A DNA stretch of 64,000 nucleotides from Candidatus Brockarchaeota archaeon (GCA_017601225.1 JAFNIX010000007.1:49291-113290), one strand, 5' to 3'. Counted from the stretch's first letter, positions 1-8,282 are shown. Made by a program: numbers and translations. Notes: generated from the letters alone by a model not told the origin.

Positions 1-397
1 CCAGCGCCACTAAGAGTGTTCTCTGGAAGCCTGAAGTATTGCTGCCGTCTATCACCGTCTTCCTCATCACCCTAGCCTCGTCGACAACAGTCATGTTGAA
101 GTAGAGGGCTATCTCCAGCGCTGCGTCGAGAATCTCGTCGTCAATAAGATGGGGAGGCTCCTCGTCCAGCTCAACGAGACAGTTGAAAGAGTCGTCAACA
201 TGATAGGTGAACAGCCTGCTTCTAGAGGCTTCAGCAAGCGCGGCAGGGTCTAGCTCACCCAGCTCGCTCGCGGAAGCCCTAAGCCTCCTCACCACTTTCC
301 CCGAGGCCTCCCCCGTGGATGTGGAGGGGCAGCTGCAGAAAAGCTTGCGGAATGCGAGACGCTGGTGAAACTCCAGGCCTACTTTCAGAGGGCTCAA
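1..397 (-). CDS. gatE: Glu-tRNA(Gln) amidotransferase subunit E, N-terminal part (cut by window edge)
   Basis: Subunit of archaeal GatDE, which amidates Glu-tRNA(Gln) to Gln-tRNA(Gln). The minus-strand frame begins at a TTG at 397 (peptide MSPLKVGLEFHQ) and runs off the left edge after about 132 codons. It shows the GatB/GatE signature: GLEFHQRL, the KLFCSCPS cysteine segment, LVELDEEPPH and VMRKTVIDGSNTSGFQRT. The TTG is chosen because an in-frame TAG lies three codons upstream and the GLE..HQ motif follows at once. The family assignment is secure; only the N-terminal quarter is visible, so integrity of the rest is unknown. Confidence 0.93.
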   Translation of the reverse strand, partial: MSPLKVGLEFHQRLAFRKLFCSCPSTSTGEASGKVVRRLRASASELGELDPAALAEASRSRLFTYHVDDSFNCLVELDEEPPHLIDDEILDAALEIALYFNMTVVDEARVMRKTVIDGSNTSGFQRTLLVAL

Positions 398-501
398 CCT
401 GGGCTAGAATGCTTATGGAGGTATTTTAACCTTAAAGTCTAAGCAAATTTTTACGTATTTTTAGCGTGTCGAAAAAGAAGACTGCATGAAGACGCCTAAG
501 T

Positions 502-1128
502 TCAGGCGATTCCAAGTCTGCTCTTTATTAGTGCTACGTCTTTCTCCAGTGCGGCTAGCCTTCTATCAAGCATGGATTTTAGGTCTTCTCTAAGGCCATC
601 AATCTTCGTACCCAAGTTATCTATTTTCACCCCAAGGTTGTCTATTTTTTCAATCACAATATCCTGCTTTCCCAACATTAAATCTTGCTTCTCAAGCATC
701 TGATCCATCTTCCCCAGCATTTCATCCTGCTTCTCCAGCATTATATCTTGCTTTCCCAGCATTCCATCCTGCTTACCGAGCATCTGGTCCTGCCTGCCAA
801 GCATCCCTAAACCTATTTCAACTATTTTTCCAAGCTGGATTGTTGTAAACTCGCTTCGAAAAACCTCTATGTTTTTCACCGGTCCCTCGTATTCCTCGAA
901 CTTCATGCCGGAGACCTCTGCCTCCTTCGGCGCTAATTCCCTGACCTTCTCCACAAACATTTTAGTTTCTTCCTCACCACCCTCGTACAGGGCCTCGATG
1001 CAATCCGTATCGACGTTCCTAGCCTGGAACCCAGTAAGGTTTGACTCGCTCGCCAAGTTTAATAGGAAAAGCCTGTAGCCAACATCCTGAACCCTCGAAC
1101 CCCTAATCAGAACCCTGCCCTTGCCCAA
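502..1128 (-). CDS. Acylphosphatase-like protein with heptad-repeat coiled-coil tail
   Basis: Residues 1-95 resemble acylphosphatase: VQDVGYR carries the phosphate-binding loop and Arg, and GFQARNVD contains the likely catalytic Asn. From about residue 108 the chain becomes an almost perfect heptad array with units such as MLGRQDQ, MLGKQDG, MLGKQDI and MLEKQDE, drifting into IEKIDNL/LGTKIDG and a final amphipathic helix. This predicts a long parallel coiled coil. A second copy of the same architecture is at 61552-62043 on the other strand. The domain calls come from motifs. Whether the enzyme is active, and what the coiled coil tethers, is not known. It is transcribed alone. Confidence 0.75.
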   Translation of the reverse strand: MGKGRVLIRGSRVQDVGYRLFLLNLASESNLTGFQARNVDTDCIEALYEGGEEETKMFVEKVRELAPKEAEVSGMKFEEYEGPVKNIEVFRSEFTTIQLGKIVEIGLGMLGRQDQMLGKQDGMLGKQDIMLEKQDEMLGKMDQMLEKQDLMLGKQDIVIEKIDNLGVKIDNLGTKIDGLREDLKSMLDRRLAALEKDVALIKSRLGIA

Positions 1129-1294
1129 TTACCCCTAAGACTAACGTTGGAATGGTTTAAAAGCATAACTGTTAATCATGGTTGAATTATAAGGATGTAA
1201 AAGATGCTTGCCTAACAAAAAACGATAATGGAGAAGATTCGGTAACTATGTTTCCCGTATCTTTTGTACTATAGCTGAAGAAACCTTTTCAACA

Positions 1295-1627
1295 TCATCT
1301 TGAATAATTCATAGTGGTGAATGGCCCCAGTTTTTTAATTCCAAGATCATACTCCAGATTCAGGTACTTGTCGTATTTGATCCCCAGCGCATCCAATATT
1401 TTTCTTGAACACTCGTTGCGGCAGCCGTCGACAACGATGAGGCACCCAATCTTCTTGGCGAGCATGACTTGCCTTGGAATCTTGTTGGCCAACGCGGGCA
1501 GCGAGCATATCCCGACTCTATCGCTCCCCAACTTTCTAACCACTTCAAGCGCAGCCAACCCTGTCAGTTGCCCAGTGTTTGAAGCCCCGCTGTTGCACAC
1601 GACAAGCCCGATCTCAGGCGTTTCCAA
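1295..1627 (-). CDS. DGC-domain putative zinc-binding protein
   Basis: A 110-residue protein matching the DGC family: VVCNSGASNTGQL near the N terminus, a CSLPAL segment, and the name-giving VVDGCRNEC at about residues 66-75. Several conserved cysteines suggest zinc or another metal. It starts 19 nt after the radical SAM gene stop and is the last gene of the USP-antiporter-radical SAM operon, so it may work with that maturase-like protein. Its biochemical role is not established. Confidence 0.75.
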   Translation of the reverse strand: METPEIGLVVCNSGASNTGQLTGLAALEVVRKLGSDRVGICSLPALANKIPRQVMLAKKIGCLIVVDGCRNECSRKILDALGIKYDKYLNLEYDLGIKKLGPFTTMNYSR

Positions 1628-1646
1628 CTCTACGCACCCTTATTCC

Positions 1647-2912
1647 TCAAGATTGCGGAACACTTATCAGCTTTTTCGGGGCCTCATCCATGGTTTGAGG
1701 TTCACCAGCCTCGGCTTGACTAACGGTTTTCAAGCTATTCACCTCCTCCCAGTATTTCTGGTTTATGCTGCACCCAGGGTCTGGGCCTTGCAGGTCGTTG
1801 AAGTAAGCGTAGGCTCTTGCTCTGCATCCACCGCAAATGTATTTATACTCGCATTCTCCGCATCCCTTGAAAAGGTCCCTGTTCCTTATCTGTTTCAAGA
1901 CTGGAGAGTTTCTCCAGATGTCAACCAAGCTTTGTTCTCGAATGTTTCCGACTTTTATCGGGATGAAGACGCATGGCTCAATATCACCGTTCGGTTCCAT
2001 GCCGCAGTAAAGACGGCCAGCTCCGCATCCTCCAATGAATTGCGCCAGGGAGCGGGTCTTACCTTTAAGCACTTCCATGGCTTCTTTGTGTTCGAAGTGC
2101 GTGACGATCAACGGGCCGAAGGCAAACTTATAGGAGGTTACTGCATATTGGGGTGCTGTGGAAAGTATTTCCAGTCCCTTCGCGCTAACAAGTTTTGAAT
2201 ATAGAAAGTCAAGAAGTTCTTCCCTTTCTTTCGGGGTTAGATCCTGTTCGACTATTTCTTTCCCTCTACTTACAGGTATGAAGTTGAAAACTATGAAACG
2301 TTGCACATGAAGATCCTTTTCGGCAAAATCTATAAGCTTCGGTATCTCTTTCAAATTATAGTGTGTTGCGGTCGTAGCTACACACGTATATAGGCCAGCC
2401 TCAACACATTTTTTAATCCCTTCTACAGTCCGTTTCCAAGCCCCCTGCACTCCTCTAAACTCGTCGTGAGTCTTCTCGAACCCGTCTAAGGAAACCTCGA
2501 CGTATTGGATCCCCACCTCCTTCATTTTTTGTGCAACTTTTTCAGTTATTAGTGTCCCATTGGATGCGACTGAAACGTAGAAACCCTTTTCGACAGCATA
2601 CTTAGCAATCTCAAAGAAGTCCCTCCTAACTAGTGGTTCACCTCCGGAAAACGCTAAGGCCACTACTCCTGCGTTTGCAAACTCGTCTATGGCTTTTTTG
2701 GCTTCTTCGGTTGTTAATTCATCGGGTGCAGGCTTCGGTCCAGCGTTTTCGTAGCAGTGTTTACATCTCAAGTTGCATTGTTTAGTGAAATTCCACACTA
2801 CGAGAAATGGGGCTCCTGTGGTTTGGGGTCTTTGCACGCCAAAGTAACCTATGCCTTCAAGAATGTTTACAATACTCCTCCTTATTAGGGGATCCCTTAG
2901 GGATGATTTCAT
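1647..2912 (-). CDS. Radical SAM/SPASM domain protein (main body of a frameshifted gene)
   Basis: Radical SAM enzyme with the [4Fe-4S] motif CNLRCKHC at residues 46-53 of this frame, the GGEPL motif, and a C-terminal SPASM domain rich in cysteines (CGAGRLYCG, EPCVF, CGECEYKYICGGC). It resembles SPASM maturases of the heme-d1/PqqE type; the substrate cannot be deduced. The frame stays open upstream of the first ATG, with convincing coding sequence back to a stop at 3043-3045 but no start codon. The missing N terminus lies in another frame at 2996-3160, so the natural protein should be about 500 residues. It is the third gene of the operon. Confidence 0.85.
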   Translation of the reverse strand: MKSSLRDPLIRRSIVNILEGIGYFGVQRPQTTGAPFLVVWNFTKQCNLRCKHCYENAGPKPAPDELTTEEAKKAIDEFANAGVVALAFSGGEPLVRRDFFEIAKYAVEKGFYVSVASNGTLITEKVAQKMKEVGIQYVEVSLDGFEKTHDEFRGVQGAWKRTVEGIKKCVEAGLYTCVATTATHYNLKEIPKLIDFAEKDLHVQRFIVFNFIPVSRGKEIVEQDLTPKEREELLDFLYSKLVSAKGLEILSTAPQYAVTSYKFAFGPLIVTHFEHKEAMEVLKGKTRSLAQFIGGCGAGRLYCGMEPNGDIEPCVFIPIKVGNIREQSLVDIWRNSPVLKQIRNRDLFKGCGECEYKYICGGCRARAYAYFNDLQGPDPGCSINQKYWEEVNSLKTVSQAEAGEPQTMDEAPKKLISVPQS

Positions 2913-2995
2913 CTGCTCCCTGGAGACGCCGAAGGATTCAGATCCTTTTTCGATAGCCAGCTTAACAACCAGATAGGCTAGCTTTTCTTGAAAGC

Positions 2996-3160
2996 TTAGT
3001 CGCTCCCGCTCACCACGTATTTCCTTAAGGCTGACTCCAACTTACTGCCTTTTTCCGTTCTCCTTGAAATCCATCTCAGAAGAACCCTGGAGACCGGGTT
3101 GCCGAGCCACGCTTCCACAGTGCTTGCTACTAGGTCTGCCTCACGCGTTTTTATCACCAC
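2996..3160 (-). pseudogene. N-terminal fragment of the radical SAM/SPASM gene, split off by a -1 frameshift
   Basis: A GTG at 3158-3160, overlapping the antiporter 3' end, opens a 54-codon frame (MVIKTREADLVAST..., EAWLGNPVSRVLLRW..., KLESALRKYVVSGSD) ending at a TAA at 2996-2998. Its ending overlaps the upstream open part of the radical SAM frame. Adding one G to the GGG at 3005-3007 (minus strand) joins them as KYVVSG-ERLSFQEKLAY. From memory, relatives carry an N-terminal stretch of this WLGNPxSRxLLRW type. The break is a sequencing error, a real mutation or, less likely, programmed frameshifting. Confidence 0.65.
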
Positions 3161-4409
3161 CTGAAGAGGGCTTCAAACCCTCGATGGAGAACAGCTTGGA
3201 GATTTCATCCCTCGCTGTAGATAGGCCCCAAGAGTATGCTCCTGCCACCACCGGTTTCATAATCATGTAGGTAGCTATCATCGCTGAAAACAGCCGCGTA
3301 GATATGGCTCCAGAGTTTAGCAGAAGCGTCTCCGCTATGATGCTCGTACTGAACTTTGTGCAGAGCCCAATGCCCATTATGAAAGCATATTTCAACCCAA
3401 GTAGCTTGCTGAAGAAGACTGTGGCGGCTGAAACCCTCGAGCTGAATGAGACCATGAAGATTATTATGACCAGTAATGGGAAAGCGACTAGGGAGGCGAG
3501 GGAAACGCTTGAACCTAGGCTTAGAAAGAAGAAGGGGGAGAGGAAGAAGTTGCCAAGGAAGTTTATAGGTCGCCTGCTCTCCTTCAGAATCTTCTCTGGA
3601 AACACTTGCTGCGTGACTATGCCGCCCATTATCGAGGCCACTGGAGCCAGGGTTTCATATACGAGTGCGCCTGAGGCGGCGAAGGAGAAGAACACTAGGA
3701 ATATGAGGAACGGCGGGATATAGGGTGGGCTATGGACAGTCTTCTCCAGCATCCTTCTAATTCGTCCCCCGATTTTCACCATCGTGAACGTTGCGAGAAG
3801 CAGAAGGAATAAATAGGAGATTATGGGCAGCGTGGCGTTCAGGGTATTTTGCGTCGTGCTGCCGGACGAAAAGACCGGTAGGCTTGCTACAACTGCAAGC
3901 ATCGCAACCTCCATAACGTCGTCGAAAACCCCCATTCCAAGCGTGAGCTGGCCGAACTTCGTGTTCACTAATCCGAATTCGGAGAGGATTGCGAACAAGA
4001 CTACTTCGCCGATTGTTCCAAAAGTTATGCCTGTGATCAGCGCGATAAGGAAGGAATTGTTCACATCAGCTGGGAACCAGAAGTAGAATAATAGCGCTAG
4101 CATAGTGCCTTCGAACAGGCAGAGGAAAATACTGCCTGCAGCGATGTGCCCTCCCAGGGATCTCATTTCCTTAAGGTTCAGGTCTAGGCCGATCATGAAG
4201 AGGAGGGCGAGCATCCCCAGTTTAGCCAGAAGCTGGAAGCCTGCGTCGTTTATGACTGGCATGAAGAAACCGAAGGCGGAGAAGATCATGCCGAATAAAA
4301 CGAGTGTGAACATCCATGGCATTCTCAAGTATCTCTCTAACAAATAGCCGAAACCTAGTGCGATGGAATACGTGATTGCTGTTAAGAGCAAGGTGTCAGC
4401 CAAAGCCAT
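3141..4409 (-). CDS. Cation:proton antiporter (CPA2/KefB-like membrane protein)
   Basis: A 422-residue integral membrane protein with about 12 hydrophobic helices and the Na+/H+ exchanger pattern: GYLLERYLRMP, GMIFSAFGF, an acidic membrane residue in FMIGLDLNL and the GVFDDVMEVAML segment carrying paired Asp. It should exchange Na+ or K+ for protons across the cell membrane. It has no KTN/TrkA tail. The ATG follows the universal stress protein stop by 3 nt, indicating co-transcription and probable stress-linked regulation of ion transport. Its 3' end overlaps the start of the next gene by 20 nt. Confidence 0.9.
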   Translation of the reverse strand: MALADTLLLTAITYSIALGFGYLLERYLRMPWMFTLVLFGMIFSAFGFFMPVINDAGFQLLAKLGMLALLFMIGLDLNLKEMRSLGGHIAAGSIFLCLFEGTMLALLFYFWFPADVNNSFLIALITGITFGTIGEVVLFAILSEFGLVNTKFGQLTLGMGVFDDVMEVAMLAVVASLPVFSSGSTTQNTLNATLPIISYLFLLLLATFTMVKIGGRIRRMLEKTVHSPPYIPPFLIFLVFFSFAASGALVYETLAPVASIMGGIVTQQVFPEKILKESRRPINFLGNFFLSPFFFLSLGSSVSLASLVAFPLLVIIIFMVSFSSRVSAATVFFSKLLGLKYAFIMGIGLCTKFSTSIIAETLLLNSGAISTRLFSAMIATYMIMKPVVAGAYSWGLSTARDEISKLFSIEGLKPSSGGDKNA

Positions 4410-4412
4410 CGG

Positions 4413-4925
4413 CTACTTCACCACAAGCACTGGACAGGAGGCGTGCCTCACCACTCCTTCGCTCACGCTTCCCAATATGATCTCTTTCATCCTGCTTAAA
4501 CCCCTAGCACCCATTACGATCATGTCGAATCCGCCTTCCCTGCATGTTCTGATTATCTGGTCAACTGGGCGTCCCTCCACCAGCAGCTTTTCGACTTCAA
4601 CCCCTCTGGATTTAACCCTCTTTTCCCCGTCTTCCAAGATGTTGACTCCCATCTTCCGTATTGCTTCAATAAACTCGTTGACAGGCGTCGGGGAGATTGC
4701 GAAGCCGCCAACCTGGTACACGTGCACCAGCGTGATTCTGCTGCCGAATTTTAGAGCTATTTGAACAGCCATTTTCAACGCTTTCACCGAATGCTCGGAG
4801 CCGTCTAACGGAACCAGAATCCTCCTGAACGAAAACGTTTCACTTTTAACCGTCGAAACCCTGGTCCCTCCACTGTTTTTCTCACCAGGGTTCTGCGCCA
4901 ACGCCTCCTCCATGCCCATCACCAC
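4413..4925 (-). CDS. Universal stress protein (UspA family, ATP-binding type)
   Basis: A 170-residue UspA fold: RRILVPLDGSEHSVKAL near residue 35, then the ATP-binding G-x2-G-x9-G-S pattern in the segment starting GARGLSRMKEIILGS, and a terminal CPVLVVK strand. About 30 extra residues precede the fold. It is the first gene of a four-gene operon and is divergent from an Lrp-type regulator; a near-copy of the regulator's palindrome lies 7 nt before its GTG start. In the family, such proteins often act as soluble partners of the transporter encoded beside them; that role here is inference. Confidence 0.9.
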   Translation of the reverse strand: MVMGMEEALAQNPGEKNSGGTRVSTVKSETFSFRRILVPLDGSEHSVKALKMAVQIALKFGSRITLVHVYQVGGFAISPTPVNEFIEAIRKMGVNILEDGEKRVKSRGVEVEKLLVEGRPVDQIIRTCREGGFDMIVMGARGLSRMKEIILGSVSEGVVRHASCPVLVVK

Positions 4926-4931
4926 TCGTAA

Positions 4932-4980
4932 TGTTACAAACCGTAAGCCATATATACGCTTTATGTTACATATTGTAACA
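4932..4980. promoter_or_regulatory. Divergent promoter with two Lrp-type palindromes
   Basis: TGTTACATATTGTAACA at 4964-4980 is a perfect 6-5-6 inverted repeat ending 2 nt before the regulator ATG. A degenerate copy with the same geometry (TGTTAC-5-GTAAGC) lies at 4932-4948, next to the stress-protein start. A TATA-like atatatac is between them at 4950-4957. The layout suggests that the Lrp-type protein represses itself and controls the divergent operon. Confidence 0.7.
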
Positions 4981-4982
4981 AA

Positions 4983-5552
4983 ATGAGCTTGGACGAGGTG
5001 GATAAAAAGATCATATCAATCCTTCAGGAAGATGGCCGGACGCCCCTCTTGGCAATAGGTAAAGAGCTTGGCTTGTCACATGTAGCTGTGGGAAAAAGGT
5101 TGGATAAGCTTTGTGAAAACCTGATTAAGGTTTCAGCCGGGCTGAACGCGGATTATTTAGGTTTCCGCGTCGCCATCGTGAACGCGGAGGTTGAAACTCC
5201 TAAACGTCTACGGGAGCTTGTAAACATGTTTTCCAAGTGTCCGAGGATGATTTTCCTAACCATGACAACCGGCGCCTACAATCTGATGACAATCATGGTG
5301 GCGGAAGACGCTGACACGCTGAACGCTATAATAGAAAGATGTTCCGTGAGGGCACGGAAGGGCGGCATTAGACGTTCAGAAGCTATAATAGGCGAGGCGC
5401 CAGTGGTTCCCAGATACTTGCCGATAAAGGTGGTTGCAACCAGAACGGATGAGGATGCGCCGTGCGGGATGAATTGTGGAAGATGTTTACGCTACCATGA
5501 GAAGAGGTGTTTAGGCTGCCCGTCGACAAAATATTATCGAGGCCCGCTTTAG
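4983..5552 (+). CDS. Lrp/AsnC-type transcriptional regulator with C-terminal cysteine cluster
   Basis: Residues 1-50 form the Lrp winged helix (DEVDKKIISILQEDGRT..., LGLSHVAVGKRLDKL). Residues 60-155 resemble the RAM/AsnC ligand-binding domain. The last 30 residues are unusual: CGMNCGRCLRYHEKRCLGC supplies five cysteines and a histidine suited to a zinc or Fe-S site, so the regulator may sense metal or redox state. The ATG is 2 nt after a perfect palindrome, implying autoregulation. It is divergent from the stress protein/antiporter operon, its probable target. Confidence 0.85.
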   Translation: MSLDEVDKKIISILQEDGRTPLLAIGKELGLSHVAVGKRLDKLCENLIKVSAGLNADYLGFRVAIVNAEVETPKRLRELVNMFSKCPRMIFLTMTTGAYNLMTIMVAEDADTLNAIIERCSVRARKGGIRRSEAIIGEAPVVPRYLPIKVVATRTDEDAPCGMNCGRCLRYHEKRCLGCPSTKYYRGPL

Positions 5553-5607
5553 CCTGTTGAACATCGTTAATCGTATTGAGCGTTGCAACATTTATGGCAT
5601 ATGCTAC

Positions 5608-7206
5608 TCAGAGGTTTTTAACCATGTATGTGCCGTCGAAAAAGTAGCCAAGCCTTCTGTAGTATTCCCTTACGCCGACAGCCGATGTCACAAGCATTTT
5701 ACGGGCGCCTTGCTCCCTAGCCAACTCTTCGGCTTCAGCCATCAGCCTGGCGCCCAGACCCTTATGCTGCCATGATTCGCTGCTCCTGGCTTTAAGCGGC
5801 AGGGCTCTTCCAAGAGCCTTCAGCTCCCTAACTATCATGGAGCAAGCCTCCTTAACCTCCGGCCTATGGGCTTTTCCAGAGGGTTCTCTAAGCCTCAGGT
5901 ATGCGAGGAGCACATCGTTCTCAACATCCTCGAAGCTGAGGAAGTACTCAACTCCTTCTGAAGCCAGGTATCTCCTCACGACGAGCTCGACCTTCTCAGG
6001 GTCTGCCCTAGTCTTCGCGAAACCTGCTTCCCTGCATCTTATGCAGCGGCACCTGGCCCCTTTTGATTCAAGAACCCTGTGGGCGAGCTCCCTCAGGTTA
6101 CTCTTCTTAACGCCGGCGGCAATAGCGTATGCAGGAATATCCCTCTGAACCCTCATAACCCTTACCCACGGCGGAGTAAACTCGAGGACCCTGGCAACTA
6201 GTTGAGCAGCCTCCTCGTCGCCAAGCGGCCTGTATTCCCCCCTAGCCCAGGCGTCGTAGAGCCCAGTGCCTTCAACAACCAGAGTAGGATATATCTTAAC
6301 CATGTCCGGCCTAAACCTTTCATCGAAAAAGAGTGTTTTAAAATCTTCAATAGATTCTTCAAAGCTGAGACCCGGCAGCCCAGGCATCATGTGTGCAACA
6401 ATCTTCAGGCCAGCATCCTTAGCAACCCTAAACGCTTGAACAACATCTTCAACACTATGCCCCCTCTTAACAACCTTCAATATTTCGTCTCTAAGCGTTT
6501 GAACACCTATTTCGACCCTTGTAACACCCATTTTAAGCATCGCATCCACATGCTGCTCCCTGCAGTAGTCGGGCCTAGTTTCAACAGTCAAGCCTACGCA
6601 TCTTACTTTCGAGGACTCGTTGAGCCTATGGGCCTCCTCCAGGGAGGCTGATGCCCCCCCGTTTAAAGCGTCGAAACAGCCTTTAACGAAAGCCTCCTGG
6701 TATTCCAATGGGGCGGCTGGGAACGTTCCCCCCATTATTATCAGCTCAGCCTTCTGCACAGCATGCCCAGCAGCCTCAAGCTGCCTAATCCTCTGGGAAA
6801 CCTGTTTGAAAGCATCATAATCGTTCTGAATAGCCCTCATCGCAGCCGGCTCGAGACCAGTATAGCTCTGCGGAGTATTCCTGGAGGGGCCGCCTGGACA
6901 GTAGAAGCATCTCCCATGCGGGCAGGGCATCGGCATGGTCATCGCTGCGACGACAACCACTCCCGAGGAGCTCCTGGACGGCTTAACCATAAGAATACTC
7001 TTAAGCCTCTCCCTAAGATTCTCCGGAGCACTCGCAAGAATATCGCTGTTAGAGGGAACCATGGGAAGCCTGAACCTCGATGAAACCTTGAGCTTAACCC
7101 TTTGAACCACCCGCCTGTCAACACGCTTCTCAGAAGCCAAGAGCATAGCTATCTCTCTGCAGGCAGCCCAGTAGTCGCATGTCTTAACGGTCTCCTCCGA
7201 CTCCAT
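5608..7206 (-). CDS. elp3: Elp3: tRNA U34 carboxymethyl-uridine synthase (radical SAM + GNAT)
   Basis: Archaeal Elp3, full length at 532 residues. The radical SAM cluster motif is CPHGRCFYC at residues 95-103, followed by PGGPSRNTPQSY and GGTFPA. The C-terminal GNAT acetyltransferase domain spans about 400-532 (HKGLGARLMAEAEELA, YYRRLGYFFDGTYMVKNL). It installs the cm5U-type modification on wobble uridine of tRNAs using acetyl-CoA and SAM. It is transcribed alone; a TATA-like element (ttattaaac on the plus strand) lies near 7243-7251, about 35 nt before the ATG. Confidence 0.96.
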   Translation of the reverse strand: MESEETVKTCDYWAACREIAMLLASEKRVDRRVVQRVKLKVSSRFRLPMVPSNSDILASAPENLRERLKSILMVKPSRSSSGVVVVAAMTMPMPCPHGRCFYCPGGPSRNTPQSYTGLEPAAMRAIQNDYDAFKQVSQRIRQLEAAGHAVQKAELIIMGGTFPAAPLEYQEAFVKGCFDALNGGASASLEEAHRLNESSKVRCVGLTVETRPDYCREQHVDAMLKMGVTRVEIGVQTLRDEILKVVKRGHSVEDVVQAFRVAKDAGLKIVAHMMPGLPGLSFEESIEDFKTLFFDERFRPDMVKIYPTLVVEGTGLYDAWARGEYRPLGDEEAAQLVARVLEFTPPWVRVMRVQRDIPAYAIAAGVKKSNLRELAHRVLESKGARCRCIRCREAGFAKTRADPEKVELVVRRYLASEGVEYFLSFEDVENDVLLAYLRLREPSGKAHRPEVKEACSMIVRELKALGRALPLKARSSESWQHKGLGARLMAEAEELAREQGARKMLVTSAVGVREYYRRLGYFFDGTYMVKNL

Positions 7207-7272
7207 CCTAACTCGTTTCTTAACTCTTGAAAACCATTCGGCTTATTAAACTTGCAGCACAAGTCTAACAGC

Positions 7273-7716
7273 CTAGGCTAGACACCGTGTTTCCAGGCCC
7301 TCCGCCATGCTTGCCTCCGCAAGCTTCAGGTCGCCCGTCACAAGCATACGTGCACCAAATTGTTTCGCAGACGCTATTTGAATAGCATCAGCAACATAAA
7401 GATGGTGTTTGAAAACAAGCTTCAAGGATTCCCTCACGATTTTCGGGGTCACGTTAACCATGATTGCGGAGCGTGCCCTGAGAAGCATCCTGAGCTCCCT
7501 CAGCATCGTCCTAAAAACCTCTGTACTTTTCAACCCCAGTTTCTCACCATACTTGTCGAACACAACGGCTGCCTCGCCAACGTTCCAGTATGATAAGACT
7601 ATTACTACTGAACCTTTATGCGCCCTACTAAACAAGTCGTCCACCATCTGGCTTCCACGCTCTTTAACATACCTCTTAACCACGGCGCTCGTATCCAAGT
7701 AGTAGAGTTCACTCAA
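7273..7716 (-). CDS. vapC: PIN-domain toxin (VapC type)
   Basis: A 147-residue PIN ribonuclease. The first acidic residue is in YYLDTSAVVKRY (Asp8), another in NVGEAAVV, and the last pair in LYVADAIQIAS and LVTGDLKLAEA. VapC toxins cut tRNA or rRNA and are held inactive by the paired antitoxin. The gene overlaps the antitoxin gene by 8 nt, the classical translationally coupled VapBC order. All catalytic positions appear intact. Confidence 0.88.
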   Translation of the reverse strand: MSELYYLDTSAVVKRYVKERGSQMVDDLFSRAHKGSVVIVLSYWNVGEAAVVFDKYGEKLGLKSTEVFRTMLRELRMLLRARSAIMVNVTPKIVRESLKLVFKHHLYVADAIQIASAKQFGARMLVTGDLKLAEASMAEGLETRCLA

Positions 7717-7996
7717 AGAAGGAAACCGCCTCAGAGGACCTCTGCTCCCTAAGCTCCCTGACTACTCTAGCAGAATCATACCCCTCGGGTCTTGAACTAG
7801 GTATCTCCGCCGGGTCAAGCGGGTCTAAACTTCCTAAGCCCAGATCCTCAGCCATTTCCTCCAGCCATCTAGAAGTCAATGAACCCAGAAACTCTTCAAC
7901 AACACTGCTTAAACTCGACCCTTCACTGGCCAGTATTGCCTTAATCTCTCTGATAATGTTTTCATCGATGCTTAGGGTTAGCTTCCTCCTACTCAT
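7709..7996 (-). CDS. vapB: Ribbon-helix-helix antitoxin (VapB type)
   Basis: The start at 7996 (MSRRKLTLSIDENIIREI...) is preferred over a longer open frame to 8092, because the TATA element and operator-like repeats lie inside that longer frame. Residues 1-45 form a typical ribbon-helix-helix DNA-binding unit. The acidic tail (about residue 60 onward) should wrap the PIN toxin. It is the first gene of the vapBC pair. Confidence 0.85.
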   Translation of the reverse strand: MSRRKLTLSIDENIIREIKAILASEGSSLSSVVEEFLGSLTSRWLEEMAEDLGLGSLDPLDPAEIPSSRPEGYDSARVVRELREQRSSEAVSFFE

Positions 7997-8040
7997 ATAC
8001 GTATATCCGTAGGTACGTATTACCACTCTAATATAAAAGC
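7997..8040 (-). promoter_or_regulatory. vapBC promoter with repeated ACGTAT operator motif
   Basis: Two copies of TACGTAT, 16 bp apart (7998-8004 and 8014-8020), one within the palindrome ATACGTAT, lie directly before the vapB ATG. On the minus strand a TATA box (ttttatatt) sits at about 8029-8038, some 35 nt before the start. The arrangement suits autoregulation by the ribbon-helix-helix antitoxin. Confidence 0.55.
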
Positions 8041-8248
8041 CTTTTCCCAGATAAGAAATAGCCAGAATATCATTAGGATTAGCAACGAACATATAGCGCG
8101 CTCAAACAATACCCTTAACTAGCCAAACACCTTAATCTCTCCGATCGGCTCCGCCAACGCTTAGCGTGACCAGTCCCCACCCAAAAAGCACCTATCATCG
8201 TTACAGTATTCAAGCCTGTCTCTTTTAGCGCACGCGCTTAACAAAAAC

Positions 8249-8282
8249 TTTATATTCTAACCAAATATCAGATTTATCTGAT
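8249..8282 (+). promoter_or_regulatory. Promoter and palindromic operator overlapping the abrB start codon
   Basis: A TATA box (tttatatt) at 8249-8256 precedes a perfect 7-2-7 inverted repeat ATCAGATTTATCTGAT at 8267-8282, which includes the first two bases of the antitoxin ATG. The transcript should start at or next to the ATG (leaderless), and the AbrB-type protein probably binds this palindrome. Confidence 0.7.

Noticed and set aside
1314..2198. 294-codon plus-strand frame across the DGC and radical SAM genes
   Set aside because: Lies entirely antisense to two recognised genes and shows no family signal.
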